Assembly: GCF_013523125.1 (NCBI RefSeq)
Contig: NZ_JAAMQJ010000048.1
Span: forward strand, 1 to 33,721
DNA from: Pseudomonas entomophila
GTDB taxonomy: Bacteria > Pseudomonadota > Gammaproteobacteria > Pseudomonadales > Pseudomonadaceae
DNA length: 33,721 nt
Reading direction: 5' to 3'
Of the stretch, positions 8,633 through 17,687 are shown in pieces. Positions within the stretch are counted from its first letter, which is position 1. Each line of letters opens with the position of its first letter. Position numbers and translations under genes: made by a program. Below the pieces are notes generated by a model that was not told the DNA's origin, did not search any database, and saw only the letters and a list, made by a program, of their open reading frames with translations.

Positions 8633-9532
8633 ATGTCAGCCGCTTCGAACGCCTTGTCGTCCAACGACGGCGTAAAACCGCAGCCCTTCGAAATCCACCC
8701 ATTCTCAGGCACCGTAGGTGCCGAAATCCTCGGCCTCGATCTGGCCAAGCCGATCAACGCCGACGACTTCTCCCGCATTCATCGGGCGCACCTGGACCAC
8801 CATGTAGTGGTCTTTCGTGACCAGCTCATTACGCCGCAACAGCACATCGATTTCAGTCGGCGCTTTGGCGAACTGCAAATCCATGTGCTCAAGCAGTTCC
8901 TGCTCACCGACCATCCGGAAATCCTGATCGTCTCCAATATCGTTGAAAACGGCCAGAACCTTGGTCTGGGCGACGCAGGTAAATTCTGGCATTCGGACCT
9001 CTCCTACAAAGCGCTGCCCAGCCTGGGATCGATGCTGCATGCCCAAGAGCTGCCAAGCGAAGGCGGGGATACGCTTTTCGCGGACATGCACAAGGCATGG
9101 GATGCCGTCCCCGCTGCTCTGCGTACAGTGATCGAAGGTCGCAAGGCAGCGCACTCCTACACCGCACGCTATGCCGAGACAAAGTTCGAAGGCAACTGGC
9201 GCCCGACCTTGAGCGCCGAACAGCTTGCCCAGGTCCAGGAAGTGATTCACCCCGTGGTACGGACCCACCCGGAAACCGGTCGTAAAGCGTTGTTCGTCAG
9301 TGAAGGGTTCACAACGCGCATCCTGGGCCTGCCCGACGATGAAAGCCGCGATGTCCTGCGCCAGCTCCATACCTTGAGCGTATTGGAAGACAACCTCTAC
9401 CGACACCACTGGCAGCCCCACGATCTGGTGTTCTGGGACAACCGCTCATTGATCCACCTGGCCGCCGGCTGCCCTGCGCACCTGCGACGCAAACTGTTCC
9501 GCACCACCATCCAGGGCGATGCCCCGTTCTGA
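8633..9532 (+). CDS. TauD/TfdA-family Fe(II)/2-oxoglutarate-dependent dioxygenase
   Basis: Predicted cytoplasmic dioxygenase that hydroxylates a small organosulfur or related substrate, coupled to decarboxylation of 2-oxoglutarate; in TauD-type enzymes this releases sulfite from a sulfonate. It has 299 residues, the typical size. The iron-binding facial triad is visible as H120-S-D122 (WHSDLSYK) and H275 (DNRSLIHLA), with the 2-oxoglutarate-binding arginine in LRRKLFRTT (about 285-290). It is followed at 17 bp by a substrate-binding protein, then an ATPase and a permease, so it is probably the catabolic enzyme of a sulfonate-use operon. The specific substrate cannot be read from sequence; taurine itself is only one option. 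Confidence 0.9.
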   Translation: MSAASNALSSNDGVKPQPFEIHPFSGTVGAEILGLDLAKPINADDFSRIHRAHLDHHVVVFRDQLITPQQHIDFSRRFGELQIHVLKQFLLTDHPEILIVSNIVENGQNLGLGDAGKFWHSDLSYKALPSLGSMLHAQELPSEGGDTLFADMHKAWDAVPAALRTVIEGRKAAHSYTARYAETKFEGNWRPTLSAEQLAQVQEVIHPVVRTHPETGRKALFVSEGFTTRILGLPDDESRDVLRQLHTLSVLEDNLYRHHWQPHDLVFWDNRSLIHLAAGCPAHLRRKLFRTTIQGDAPF

Positions 9533-9549
9533 TCTTTCGGAGTGACACC

Positions 9550-10569
9550 ATGCGCACATCCTTCACCCGCTTGACGGCGAGCATCAGCCTGGGCGCCAGC
9601 CTGGTTGCCGGTAGCCTGGTCGCACCAACCCTCGCCCATGCCGAAGGCAAGATTCGCATCGCCGAGCAGTTTGGCATCGTCTACCTGCTGCTCAACGTAG
9701 TACGGGACCAGCACTTGATCGAGAAACATGGCAAAGAGCAGGGCCTCGACATCGAAGTCGATTGGGCGCAGCTCTCTGGTGGCTCGGCGATCAACGATGC
9801 GCTGCTGTCTGGCTCGGTCGACATCGCCGGTGCCGGCGTTGGCCCGCTGCTGACCGTCTGGGACCGTACCAAGGGGCGCCAGAACGTCAAGGCCGTGGCC
9901 TCGCTGGGCAACTTCCCGTACTACCTGGTCAGCAGCAACCCGAACGTCAAGACCATCGCCGACATCTCCGAAAAGGACCGCATTGCCGTACCTGCCGTGG
10001 GCGTGTCGGTGCAGTCGCGCTTCCTGCAGTACGCCGCCGCCAAACAGTGGGGCGACAAGGAATACGCTCGATTGGACAAGTACACGCTTGCCGTGCCCCA
10101 CCCCGACGCGACTGCCGCGTTGCTGGCAGGCGGTACCGAACTGAACGGACACTTCTCCAACCCCCCGTTCCAGGACCAAGTGCTGGCCAACAAGAATGTG
10201 CACGTGGTGCTCGACAGCTATGACTTGCTGGGTCCCAACTCGCCGACGTTATTGTTCGCCACCGAGACATTCCGCAAGGACAACCCCAAGACCTACAAGG
10301 CCTTCGTCGACGCATTGGCCGAGGCAGCAGATTTCGCGCAGCACGACAAAGCGGCCGCAGCCGATACCTACATTCGCGTGACCAAGGCCAAGATCGACCG
10401 TGATGCGCTGATTCGCCTGATCGACAACCCACACTACGAATTCACCATTACCCCGAAGAACACCTACCCCTTGGCCGAGTTTCTCTATCGGGTAGGCGCG
10501 ATCAAGAACAAGCCGACGTCGTGGAAGGACTACTTCTTCCAGGATGAACGCCCGCTGCAAGGGAGCTGA
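9550..10569 (+). CDS. ABC transporter substrate-binding protein (SsuA/TauA type)
   Basis: Periplasmic binding protein of an aliphatic sulfonate/taurine-type importer, 339 residues. It begins with a Sec signal peptide (charged MRTSFTR, hydrophobic core, cleavage likely after AHA at about residue 31). The mature part opens with KIRIAEQFGIVYLLLNVV and contains the SsuA/TauA-like patterns LSGGSAINDALLSGSVDIAG and GVGPLLTVWD. It lies in the dioxygenase-ABC operon, 5 bp before the ATPase gene. The ligand is unknown. Family members also bind nitrate or thiamine-precursor ligands, but a dioxygenase partner favours an organosulfur compound. Confidence 0.88.
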   Translation: MRTSFTRLTASISLGASLVAGSLVAPTLAHAEGKIRIAEQFGIVYLLLNVVRDQHLIEKHGKEQGLDIEVDWAQLSGGSAINDALLSGSVDIAGAGVGPLLTVWDRTKGRQNVKAVASLGNFPYYLVSSNPNVKTIADISEKDRIAVPAVGVSVQSRFLQYAAAKQWGDKEYARLDKYTLAVPHPDATAALLAGGTELNGHFSNPPFQDQVLANKNVHVVLDSYDLLGPNSPTLLFATETFRKDNPKTYKAFVDALAEAADFAQHDKAAAADTYIRVTKAKIDRDALIRLIDNPHYEFTITPKNTYPLAEFLYRVGAIKNKPTSWKDYFFQDERPLQGS

Positions 10570-10574
10570 CCGCC

Positions 10575-11438
10575 ATGAACGCCCCATTGCCAGGCCACAC
10601 GACCAGCAACCTGAGCCGTACCGATAGCGCCCCCTTGCTGCACGTGGATAACCTCAGTCTCGAATACCGAACCGCGCAGCGCGTGGTGCGGGCCACCCAT
10701 CAGGTCAGCTTCGAGGTCGATCGGGCCGATCGCTTCGTCCTGCTGGGCCCTTCGGGGTGTGGCAAGTCCACCTTGCTCAAGGCCGTGGCTGGCTTCATCG
10801 ACCCCAGCGAGGGACAGATCCTCCTCGAGGGCGCGCCCGTCAAAGGGCCAGGACCAGACCGGATCGTGGTGTTCCAGGAATTCGACCAGCTTCCGCCATG
10901 GATGACGGTCAAGCAGAACGTGATGTTCCCGCTGCGGGTATCCGGCTCGCTCAACCGCGCCGACGCAGAAGAACGCGCGATGCATTACCTGAACAAGGTA
11001 GGCCTGGAGGCCTTCGCCGACGCATACCCCCACACCTTGTCTGGAGGCATGAAAGCGCGGGTGTCGATAGCAAGAGCCTTGGCCATGCAACCGAAAATCC
11101 TGCTCATGGACGAGCCGTTCGCTGCGCTGGATGCACTGACCCGGCGCAAGATGCAGGAAGAGTTGCTGCTGCTGTGGGAAGAAGTGCGCTTTACCTTGTT
11201 GTTCGTCACCCACTCCATCGAGGAAGCCCTGGTCATCGGCAATCGTATCCTGCTGCTGTCACCACACCCGGGGCGTGTGCGCGCCGAGGTGCACAGCCAC
11301 CAGTACGACCTGGCTAGCCTAGGCGGCGTCGGTTTCCAGGCCAGCGCCCAACGCATTCATCGCTTGCTGTTCGACGAAGCGCCGGTGCAGACGCCGAACG
11401 CTCAGCTCGATTTCAGCGACATTCGCATCGCCTACTGA
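10575..11438 (+). CDS. ABC transporter ATP-binding protein (SsuB/TauB type)
   Basis: Cytoplasmic ATPase subunit of the importer, 287 residues. Walker A is GPSGCGKST at 58-66, the signature is LSGGMKAR, Walker B is ILLMDEPFAALDA and the switch histidine is in FVTHSIEEAL. The LSGGM variant is common in sulfonate/nitrate-type ATPases. A C-terminal tail of about 50 residues follows the core. It is co-transcribed between the binding protein and the permease with 12 bp to the next gene. Confidence 0.9.
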   Translation: MNAPLPGHTTSNLSRTDSAPLLHVDNLSLEYRTAQRVVRATHQVSFEVDRADRFVLLGPSGCGKSTLLKAVAGFIDPSEGQILLEGAPVKGPGPDRIVVFQEFDQLPPWMTVKQNVMFPLRVSGSLNRADAEERAMHYLNKVGLEAFADAYPHTLSGGMKARVSIARALAMQPKILLMDEPFAALDALTRRKMQEELLLLWEEVRFTLLFVTHSIEEALVIGNRILLLSPHPGRVRAEVHSHQYDLASLGGVGFQASAQRIHRLLFDEAPVQTPNAQLDFSDIRIAY

Positions 11439-11450
11439 CGGAGCCTTCCC

Positions 11451-12314
11451 ATGACCACCCCACCTGTCAGGCAGGAATACGAAATTCATCTCGAACCGCT
11501 GGTCAGCGTACCGCTGGAACGCAACCTTCCGCTTGGCCAGCGCCTCTGGCAGCACGGGTGGCTGCGCAAGGCCGTGATCCTGTTGTTGCTCGCCATCGCC
11601 TGGGAGGCGCTTGCCCGCTACCAGGACAACGATCTGCTGTTGCCCAGCTTCCTGCAAACCAGCGCAGCGCTGTGGGAGGGCCTGAGCAGCGGTGAACTAC
11701 CCGCCAAGGTCGGCCTCTCGCTGATCATCCTGCTCAAGAGCTACGTGCTGGGCATCGTGCTGGCATTCGGGCTGACCAGCCTGGCGGTGTCCACCCAATT
11801 CGGTCGCGACCTGCTCGGTACGCTGACCTCGATGTTCAACCCGTTGCCCGCCATCGCGCTGCTGCCACTGGCACTGCTGTGGTTCGGGCTGGGTGACAAC
11901 AGTTTGATCTTCGTGCTGGTGCATTCGGTGCTGTGGGCATTGGCGTTGAATACCTACGCGGGGTTTTTGGGTGTCTCGGACACCTTGCGCATGGCAGGCC
12001 GCAACTATGGTTTACGTGGCTTGCGCCTGGTGCTGTACATCCTCGTCCCCGCCGCCTTGCCATCGATTCTGTCAGGACTGAAGATCGGTTGGGCCTTCGC
12101 CTGGCGCACGTTGATTGCCGCCGAGCTGGTGTTCGGTGCCAGCAGTGGCAAGGGTGGGCTGGGTTGGTACATCTTTCAGAACCGCAATGAGCTGTATACC
12201 GACAAGGTCTTCGCCGGCTTGGCAGTAGTCATCCTCATCGGTCTATTGGTCGAGGGCCTGGTGTTCAACACCCTCGAGCGTCTTACCGTACGGCGCTGGG
12301 GCATGCAGCGCTAG
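11451..12314 (+). CDS. ABC transporter permease (SsuC/TauC type)
   Basis: Inner-membrane channel subunit, 287 residues, with about six hydrophobic helices beginning at residue 43 (AVILLLLAIAWEAL). The EAA-type coupling loop is visible near AGRNYGLRGLRLVLYILVPA, where the permease contacts the ATPase. It is the last gene of the four-gene operon and converges on a minus-strand regulator 58 bp away; between them is only a weak CTGGCC/GGCCAG hairpin at 12350-12365. Confidence 0.9.
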   Translation: MTTPPVRQEYEIHLEPLVSVPLERNLPLGQRLWQHGWLRKAVILLLLAIAWEALARYQDNDLLLPSFLQTSAALWEGLSSGELPAKVGLSLIILLKSYVLGIVLAFGLTSLAVSTQFGRDLLGTLTSMFNPLPAIALLPLALLWFGLGDNSLIFVLVHSVLWALALNTYAGFLGVSDTLRMAGRNYGLRGLRLVLYILVPAALPSILSGLKIGWAFAWRTLIAAELVFGASSGKGGLGWYIFQNRNELYTDKVFAGLAVVILIGLLVEGLVFNTLERLTVRRWGMQR

Positions 12315-12372
12315 CGCAGCGGCAAGCGACACAGCTCTACGGCTCGTCACTGGCCCGCTGGCCAGCCTACGG

Positions 12373-12927
12373 TCAGGGGTAGCGCGCGGCTGCACTGCGC
12401 AGGATCCGTGCGATCTCCTCGCGCAGGGCCGGTGGCTGTTCGACCACCAGCTCGTCCCCCTGCCCCAGCAGCCAGCCGCGCAGCGATAACCCATCGCTGA
12501 CCGTCGCCTGGAGCCTGTGCCCCTCGCCCAAGGCGGTCAACCGCATGTCGAGGGCCAGCGGTGTATCGCGCAGCTGCCGCGCCAGCGCATCGCTGATCCA
12601 CGCTTGCAAGCGCATGCCATCGTTCGGCACAGGCTGAAGTGCATCGCTGCGCAGGTAATCCTGTAGATCGAACTGACCCCGCAGCTCGGCACCTGTATTG
12701 ATCGCCCAATACCAGCCAAACGGGATGCTCTTGTCGTTGCGCTCGAGCGGGAACAGCAACGACAGCTCATTGAGATCTCGCTCGACGGTACGCTTGCTGA
12801 CGTCAAAGCCAGCATCGCTCAGACGCCAGACCAACTCTGCGCTGGTCACCCCCGGCGAGCGGTTGGGCAACTGACGCAACAGCGCCCACTGTCGACTGAG
12901 GGTGGCACGAGTGGTAGCAGAGGGCAA
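12373..12927 (-). CDS. Short HTH regulator resembling WYL-family proteins without a WYL domain
   Basis: Probable DNA-binding regulator of 184 residues. It starts at TTG 12927, nine bases after AAGGA. Residues about 10-65 form a winged HTH of the HTH_11/YafY type, with the recognition pattern VSKRTVERDLNEL. The C-terminal part (about 110-184, with LRLTAL-like strands and ALREEIARILRSAAARY) resembles the WCX extension of WYL regulators. The roughly 100-residue WYL ligand-binding core expected between them is absent; typical WYL regulators are about 320 residues. It may be a naturally compact variant rather than a deletion, since the frame is intact. It is convergent with the ABC operon and divergent from the Sel1-repeat gene; target unknown. 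Confidence 0.65.
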   Translation of the reverse strand: MPSATTRATLSRQWALLRQLPNRSPGVTSAELVWRLSDAGFDVSKRTVERDLNELSLLFPLERNDKSIPFGWYWAINTGAELRGQFDLQDYLRSDALQPVPNDGMRLQAWISDALARQLRDTPLALDMRLTALGEGHRLQATVSDGLSLRGWLLGQGDELVVEQPPALREEIARILRSAAARYP

Positions 12928-13134
12928 AAGGTAACGTCCTTGTAAGAGCTTGCGCCGACTAGCATGGCGACAGCGATAGCGCCTGGCAATTAGCCACAGC
13001 CTGCTCAGATCACGATATGGCCGTTTGGTTACGCCCTGCCCGTTCGAACGCGACGGGTTTTGTCGCCGAGCTGCGCAGAATCACCGCTCACGCCGTGGCG
13101 GTAGGACACCGCAGGCCGTTCAACGAGGATGAAC

Positions 13135-13938
13135 ATGTCGGCTGTCAGCACCCTTCACCCGCTGCTGGAGCACCTGCTCCCCAGGCGTATCGTGCCGCTC
13201 GCACGGGAACGCGAGCGTCGCGGCGTCGCCAGTCTCGGTCTGCCCAGCCATCGGACCGCACTGGGCCGCAGCTTCACGCTGATCGCGCACCTGGACGAGA
13301 CCGTGAACCTGCAGGCGGTCTATGACGGACTGCGCGCGCAGGCCGTGGCCGGAAGCGTCACCGTGTTGACCGACCTGGGATGGCTTTGGCTCAACGGCAC
13401 CTACTGGCAGGGCGACCCGTTGCTGGCGCGTCGTCTGTTGCGCATGGCCGCCCTGCAAGGGGACGCCACAGCCTGGTTCAACCTGGCTGAGCAAAGCTAC
13501 GTTGGACAAGGCGTGAAGGTCTCGTACGCAGACGCTGCACGGTACTACGAGCACGCCTTCGAAGCCGGGATGGACTGCGCCGCAGCGGCGCTTGGCGATT
13601 TGTTCGAGGAAGGATGGCCCTCGATGCCCTCTCGACGAAGCGCGTCCTCCACCGCCTACCGCTGGTATCTGCGAGGCGCCCAGCGAGGCGAGGCCCGCTG
13701 TCGCTTCGAAGTCGGCCGATGCCTGTTGCAAGGCACGCAGGTCGAACCCGATGTGAAGGCAGGCTTGTACTGGTTGGAACTGGCCGCAGCAGCTGGCGTC
13801 GTACAGGCAGCGGAAGCCCTGACGGTGTATTTCGCCCAGGGCGACGAGGCACCTTATCGACACTGGCGCGACCATGCCATCCTGCTGGGCAGCCACCTGG
13901 CCCTCAGCCTGAAACTCAAGGATCAGGTCCGCCGCTGA
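13135..13938 (+). CDS. Sel1-like repeat protein
   Basis: Predicted protein of 267 residues with three or more Sel1/TPR-like alpha-helical repeats in the C-terminal two thirds. Examples are GDATAWFNLAEQSYVGQG, AAALGDLFEEGW with AYRWYLRGAQRG, and EARCRFEVGRCLLQG with AGLYWLELAAAAG. Such repeats mediate protein-protein contacts. No signal peptide or membrane segment is clear. ATG 13135 is preferred because the CGAGGA ribosome site ends five bases before it; the in-frame ATG at 13129 overlaps that site. It is divergent from the short HTH regulator. Its role is unknown. Confidence 0.75.
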   Translation: MSAVSTLHPLLEHLLPRRIVPLARERERRGVASLGLPSHRTALGRSFTLIAHLDETVNLQAVYDGLRAQAVAGSVTVLTDLGWLWLNGTYWQGDPLLARRLLRMAALQGDATAWFNLAEQSYVGQGVKVSYADAARYYEHAFEAGMDCAAAALGDLFEEGWPSMPSRRSASSTAYRWYLRGAQRGEARCRFEVGRCLLQGTQVEPDVKAGLYWLELAAAAGVVQAAEALTVYFAQGDEAPYRHWRDHAILLGSHLALSLKLKDQVRR

Positions 13939-14016
13939 GCCTCGCTCGACCACCTGTCTTTGCCCTGACCTGCACGTCTCGTCGACAAGCGTTGGCATTG
14001 CACGGTGAAATGGCAG

Positions 14017-14046
14017 TATATTGATAGTTAGCAAACTATGAATATA
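14017..14046. promoter_or_regulatory. Palindromic operator upstream of the MarR regulator
   Basis: TATATTGATAGTT (14017-14029) and AACTATGAATATA (14034-14046) form a 13-bp inverted repeat with one mismatch around a 4-base spacer. It sits 14 bp before the MarR start, a typical autoregulatory position for this family. The MarR gene and the efflux genes overlap, so this one site could control the whole operon. Confidence 0.65.
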
Positions 14047-14060
14047 CGGATACGCCTTCG

Positions 14061-14513
14061 ATGTCACTCGATGCACTGCGGTTGAACGTCAGCAGCGGCC
14101 TCGTCGTTTCCGCGCGTCACTGGCGGCGGATCTGTCATGGCGCCTTGACCGCCTACGGCATTTCCGAAGCCTGCGCAGTCCCTCTGTTGATGATCGTGCG
14201 CCTGGGCGATGGTGTTCATCAGGTCGCGGTCGCCCAGGCGGCCGGCCTCGAAAGCCCGTCGTTGGTGCGCCTGCTCGACCAGCTGTGCAAGGCGGGGCTT
14301 GTGTGCCGCAGCGAAGCCCCGAACGATCGGCGCGCCAAGGCGCTGAGCCTGACGGCGCAGGGACGCGCGCTGGCCGACTCGATCGAGACCGAACTGGTGC
14401 GCCTGCGTCGCGACGTGTTGCGTGACATCGACCCGAGCGATCTGGAGGCGGCCTTGCGGGTGATGCGCGCCTTCGAAAACGCCGGGCAACAAGGACCAGG
14501 GGCAGCGGCATGA
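14061..14513 (+). CDS. MarR-family transcriptional regulator of an efflux operon
   Basis: Dimeric winged-HTH repressor of 150 residues. The recognition region is QVAVAQAAGLESPSLVRLLDQL and the wing contains RSEAPNDRRAKALSLTAQGRAL, the hallmark DRR of MarR proteins. Its stop overlaps the start of the FUSC gene by 4 bp, so it is first in the efflux operon. It probably represses its own operon through the palindrome at 14017 and is released by an aromatic or weak-acid ligand. That ligand class is inferred from the FUSC exporter, not seen. Confidence 0.9.
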   Translation: MSLDALRLNVSSGLVVSARHWRRICHGALTAYGISEACAVPLLMIVRLGDGVHQVAVAQAAGLESPSLVRLLDQLCKAGLVCRSEAPNDRRAKALSLTAQGRALADSIETELVRLRRDVLRDIDPSDLEAALRVMRAFENAGQQGPGAAA

Positions 14514-16606
14514 ACACGAACGGTTTCTTCAGCTCGGTGCCGCCCGCACGCGACTGGTTCTACGGCGTGCGGACCTTCGCCGCCTCGATGATCGCTCTGT
14601 ACATCGCCCTGCTGATGCAACTGCCGCGCCCCTACTGGGCCATGGCGACGGTCTACATCGTGTCGAGCCCTTTCGTCGGGCCGACCAGCTCCAAGGCCTT
14701 GTACCGTGCACTGGGCACACTGCTGGGTGCGGCCGGTGCCGTCCTGCTGGTACCACCGCTGGTGCAGTCGCCCGAGCTGCTGAGCGTCGCCATTGCCCTG
14801 TGGACCGGGACCCTGCTGTTTCTCTCGCTGAACCTGCGCACCGCCAACAACTACGTCCTGATGCTGGCCGGCTATACCCTGCCGATGATCGCTCTGGCGG
14901 TCGTGGACAACCCGTTGGCGGTCTTCGACGTGGCCTCTTCACGGGCCCAGGAGATCTGCCTGGGTATCGTCTGCGCGGCCATCGTCGGGGCGATCTTCTG
15001 GCCCCGCCGCCTCGCGCCGGTGGTCGTCACGGCCACCGGCAACTGGTTCAACGAGGCGGTACGCTACAGCGAGGCCTACCTGACGCGCCAGGTCCGCGTG
15101 GAGAACGTCGGGGCGATGCGCACGTCGATGGTAGGCACCTTCAACAGCCTGGAGCTGATGATCGGTCAGCTGGGGCACGAAGGCGCAGGTCCGCACACCC
15201 TGAAGAACGCTCGTGAACTGCGGGGACGGATGATCCACCTGTTGCCGGTGCTCGATGCGCTGGACGACGCCCTGGTGGCGCTGGCCAAGCGCGCACCAAG
15301 CGAGCAGGCCAAGCTGCAACCGCTGCTGGACGAGGCCCGCGACTGGCTTGCCTCCACCCTCGAGCAACCCTCGCTCGCACGCTGGAGCCTGTTGCGCGAG
15401 CACATCGACCGGCTGCAGCCCGACCCCGAGCACCTGAACCAACGCCCCCTGCTGCTGGTTTCCAATGCCCTCTATCGACTCTCCGAGTGGGTGGACCTGT
15501 GGCAGGACTGCTGCACGCTGCAGCATGCCTTGCGCCAGGACGACGCCTCGCCCTGGCGGGCGGTGTACCGTCACTGGCGGCTGGGCCGTCTGACGCCGTT
15601 CTTCGACCGTGGTCTGATGCTCTATTCGGTGGCCTCCACCGTCATGGCCATCATCGTCGCCAGCGGCTTGTGGATCCTGTTGGGCTGGAAGGACGGCAGC
15701 AGCGCAGTGATTCTCGCGGCCGTCGCCTGCAGCTTCTTCGCTGCCATGGACGATCCGGCACCGCAGATCTACCGGTTCTTCTTCTGGACGATGTTGTCGG
15801 TGGTCTTCTCCAGCATCTACCTGTTCCTGGTGCTGCCGAACCTGCACGACTTCCCGATGCTGGTGCTGGCCTTCGCCGTACCGTTCATCTGCGTCGGCAC
15901 CCTGACCGTGCAGCCGCGTTTCTACCTGGGCACCTTGCTGACGATCGTCAACACCGCCAACTTCATCAGCATCCAGGGCGTCTACGATGCCGATTTTCTG
16001 ACGTTCATCAACGTCAACCTGGCAGGGCCGCTGGGTCTGCTGTTCGCCTTCCTCTGGACGCTGGTGTTCCGCCCGTTCGGCGTGGAGCTGGCCGCCAAGC
16101 GCATGACACGCTTCAGCTGGCGTGACATCGTCGAGATGACCCACCCGGCGACGCTGGCCGAACAGCGCAAGGTCGGTGTGCAGATGCTCGATCGGCTGAT
16201 GCAGCACCTGCCACGCCTGGCGCAGACGGGCCAGGAGGGCGGCGGTGCACTGCGTGATCTGCGTGTCGGCCTCAATCTGCTGGATATCCTGGCCTACCTG
16301 CCTCGGGTCGAGGCGGCCGCGCAGCACCGCCTGCGCACCGTGATCGAAGAGGTCGGCACCCATTACGCGGCCTGCCTGCGCGCCGGTGAGCGGTTGGAGG
16401 CGTCCGAAACCCTGCTGCACACCATGGATCAGGCGCGCCTGGCGCTGGTTGAAGCCTCGCTGAACGAGCGGGCCGACGCCAGGGTCCATCTGTTGCACGC
16501 ACTCAGCGGTCTGCGCCTGGCGCTGCTGCCGGTGGCCAGTGTGGCCCTGACACCGGTCGATCCCCCCTCGCCACTGCCCCACGGCATCGATGGAGCCCCC
16601 CTGTGA
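14510..16606 (+). CDS. FUSC-family inner-membrane exporter (fusaric acid/AaeB type)
   Basis: Inner-membrane subunit of a tripartite pump for aromatic carboxylic acids or fusaric-acid-like compounds; 698 residues. Two hydrophobic blocks of several helices (about 25-170 and 370-525) flank a soluble region, and a cytoplasmic C-terminal region follows, the FUSC/AaeB layout. The start PPARDWFYGVRTFAASMIALYIALL is typical of the family. It shares ATGA with the MarR gene and TGTGA with the next small gene. Family membership is clear; the substrate is not. Confidence 0.9.
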   Translation: MNTNGFFSSVPPARDWFYGVRTFAASMIALYIALLMQLPRPYWAMATVYIVSSPFVGPTSSKALYRALGTLLGAAGAVLLVPPLVQSPELLSVAIALWTGTLLFLSLNLRTANNYVLMLAGYTLPMIALAVVDNPLAVFDVASSRAQEICLGIVCAAIVGAIFWPRRLAPVVVTATGNWFNEAVRYSEAYLTRQVRVENVGAMRTSMVGTFNSLELMIGQLGHEGAGPHTLKNARELRGRMIHLLPVLDALDDALVALAKRAPSEQAKLQPLLDEARDWLASTLEQPSLARWSLLREHIDRLQPDPEHLNQRPLLLVSNALYRLSEWVDLWQDCCTLQHALRQDDASPWRAVYRHWRLGRLTPFFDRGLMLYSVASTVMAIIVASGLWILLGWKDGSSAVILAAVACSFFAAMDDPAPQIYRFFFWTMLSVVFSSIYLFLVLPNLHDFPMLVLAFAVPFICVGTLTVQPRFYLGTLLTIVNTANFISIQGVYDADFLTFINVNLAGPLGLLFAFLWTLVFRPFGVELAAKRMTRFSWRDIVEMTHPATLAEQRKVGVQMLDRLMQHLPRLAQTGQEGGGALRDLRVGLNLLDILAYLPRVEAAAQHRLRTVIEEVGTHYAACLRAGERLEASETLLHTMDQARLALVEASLNERADARVHLLHALSGLRLALLPVASVALTPVDPPSPLPHGIDGAPL

Positions 16607-16815
16607 TCGGTGATGTCGATATCAGCGGGGTGTTCCTGCCCACGCTCCTGGTGATGATGATCGCCACGTACCTGTTGTTTCTGGGCGTGCACGCCCTGTT
16701 GCTGCGCCTGGGCTTCTATCGCCTGGTCTGGCACCGGGCGCTGTTCAACGTCGCTCTCTACGCCGTGCTGCTCGGTACGGTGGATCACTTTTGCAGAAAC
16801 CTGATGCTGCCATGA
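16603..16815 (+). CDS. DUF1656 small membrane protein (AaeX-like)
   Basis: Small protein of 70 residues with two predicted membrane helices (about 10-30 and 45-65), beginning IGDVDISGVFLPTLLVMM. Such proteins are found between FUSC exporters and HlyD adaptors in AaeXAB-type operons; their function is not well defined. It starts at GTG 16603, overlapping the FUSC stop by 4 bp, and ends overlapping the HlyD start by 4 bp. Confidence 0.88.
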   Translation: MIGDVDISGVFLPTLLVMMIATYLLFLGVHALLLRLGFYRLVWHRALFNVALYAVLLGTVDHFCRNLMLP

Positions 16816-17687
16816 AAAAACCTTTGCTGACCCTGGGCCGTGTGGTCCTGACCTTGCTGGTGGTGGCCTTCGCAGCCGTGCTCGTCTGGCAGATGGTCGT
16901 CTATTACCTGTTCGCCCCCTGGACGCGCGATGGGCACATTCGCGCCGACGTCATCCAGATCGCACCCGACGTGTCGGGCCTGATCCAGAAGGTCGAGGTA
17001 CGCGACAACCAGATGATCAAGCGCGGCGACGTGCTGTTCACCATCGACCAGGACCGCTTCGGCCTGGCGCTGCGCCAGGCCCGCGCCACCCTCGCCGAGC
17101 GCCAGGAAACCCTGGCCCAGGCGGCCCGCGAAACGCGGCGCAACCGCAAGCTCGGCAACCTGGTGGCGGCCGAACAACTGGAAGAAAGCCAGTCGCGCGA
17201 GGCCCGTGCCCGCTCGGCGGTCAACGCGGCGCAGGTGGCCGTCGATACCGCGCAGTTGAACCTGGACCGCTCGGTGATCCGCAGTCCGGTGGATGGCTAC
17301 CTCAACGACCGCGCACCCCGTGCCCACGAATTCGTCACCGCCGGCCGAGCGGTGCTGTCGGTGGTCGACAGTGCGTCGTACCACGTCGATGGCTACTTCG
17401 AGGAGACCAAGCTCGGCGCCATCCACGTGGGCGACGCCGTGGACATCCGCGTGATGGGCGACGACACCCGTCTGCGTGGCCACGTGCAGAGCATGGCCGC
17501 CGGGATCGAGGACCGTGACCGCAGCAGCGGCTCCAACCTGTTGCCGAACGTCAACCCCGCGTTCAGCTGGGTGCGGCTGGCACAACGCATCCCGGTGCGC
17601 ATCGCCTTCGACGAGGTGCCGGCCGACTTCCGCATGATCGCCGGGCGGACCGCCACGGTGTCGATCATCGAGGAGCACGCTCGATGA
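16812..17687 (+). CDS. HlyD-family membrane-fusion protein (AaeA/EmrA type)
   Basis: Periplasmic adaptor of the efflux pump, 291 residues. An N-terminal membrane anchor (about 6-30) precedes a lipoyl half (IQIAPDVSGLIQKVEVRDNQ), a short coiled-coil hairpin (about 85-145), the second lipoyl half (DRSVIRSPVDGYLNDR) and a beta-barrel region. ATG 16812 is chosen because it gives the same 4-bp overlap used throughout the operon; an in-frame upstream start lies deeper in the DUF1656 gene. Confidence 0.92.
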   Translation: MKKPLLTLGRVVLTLLVVAFAAVLVWQMVVYYLFAPWTRDGHIRADVIQIAPDVSGLIQKVEVRDNQMIKRGDVLFTIDQDRFGLALRQARATLAERQETLAQAARETRRNRKLGNLVAAEQLEESQSREARARSAVNAAQVAVDTAQLNLDRSVIRSPVDGYLNDRAPRAHEFVTAGRAVLSVVDSASYHVDGYFEETKLGAIHVGDAVDIRVMGDDTRLRGHVQSMAAGIEDRDRSSGSNLLPNVNPAFSWVRLAQRIPVRIAFDEVPADFRMIAGRTATVSIIEEHAR

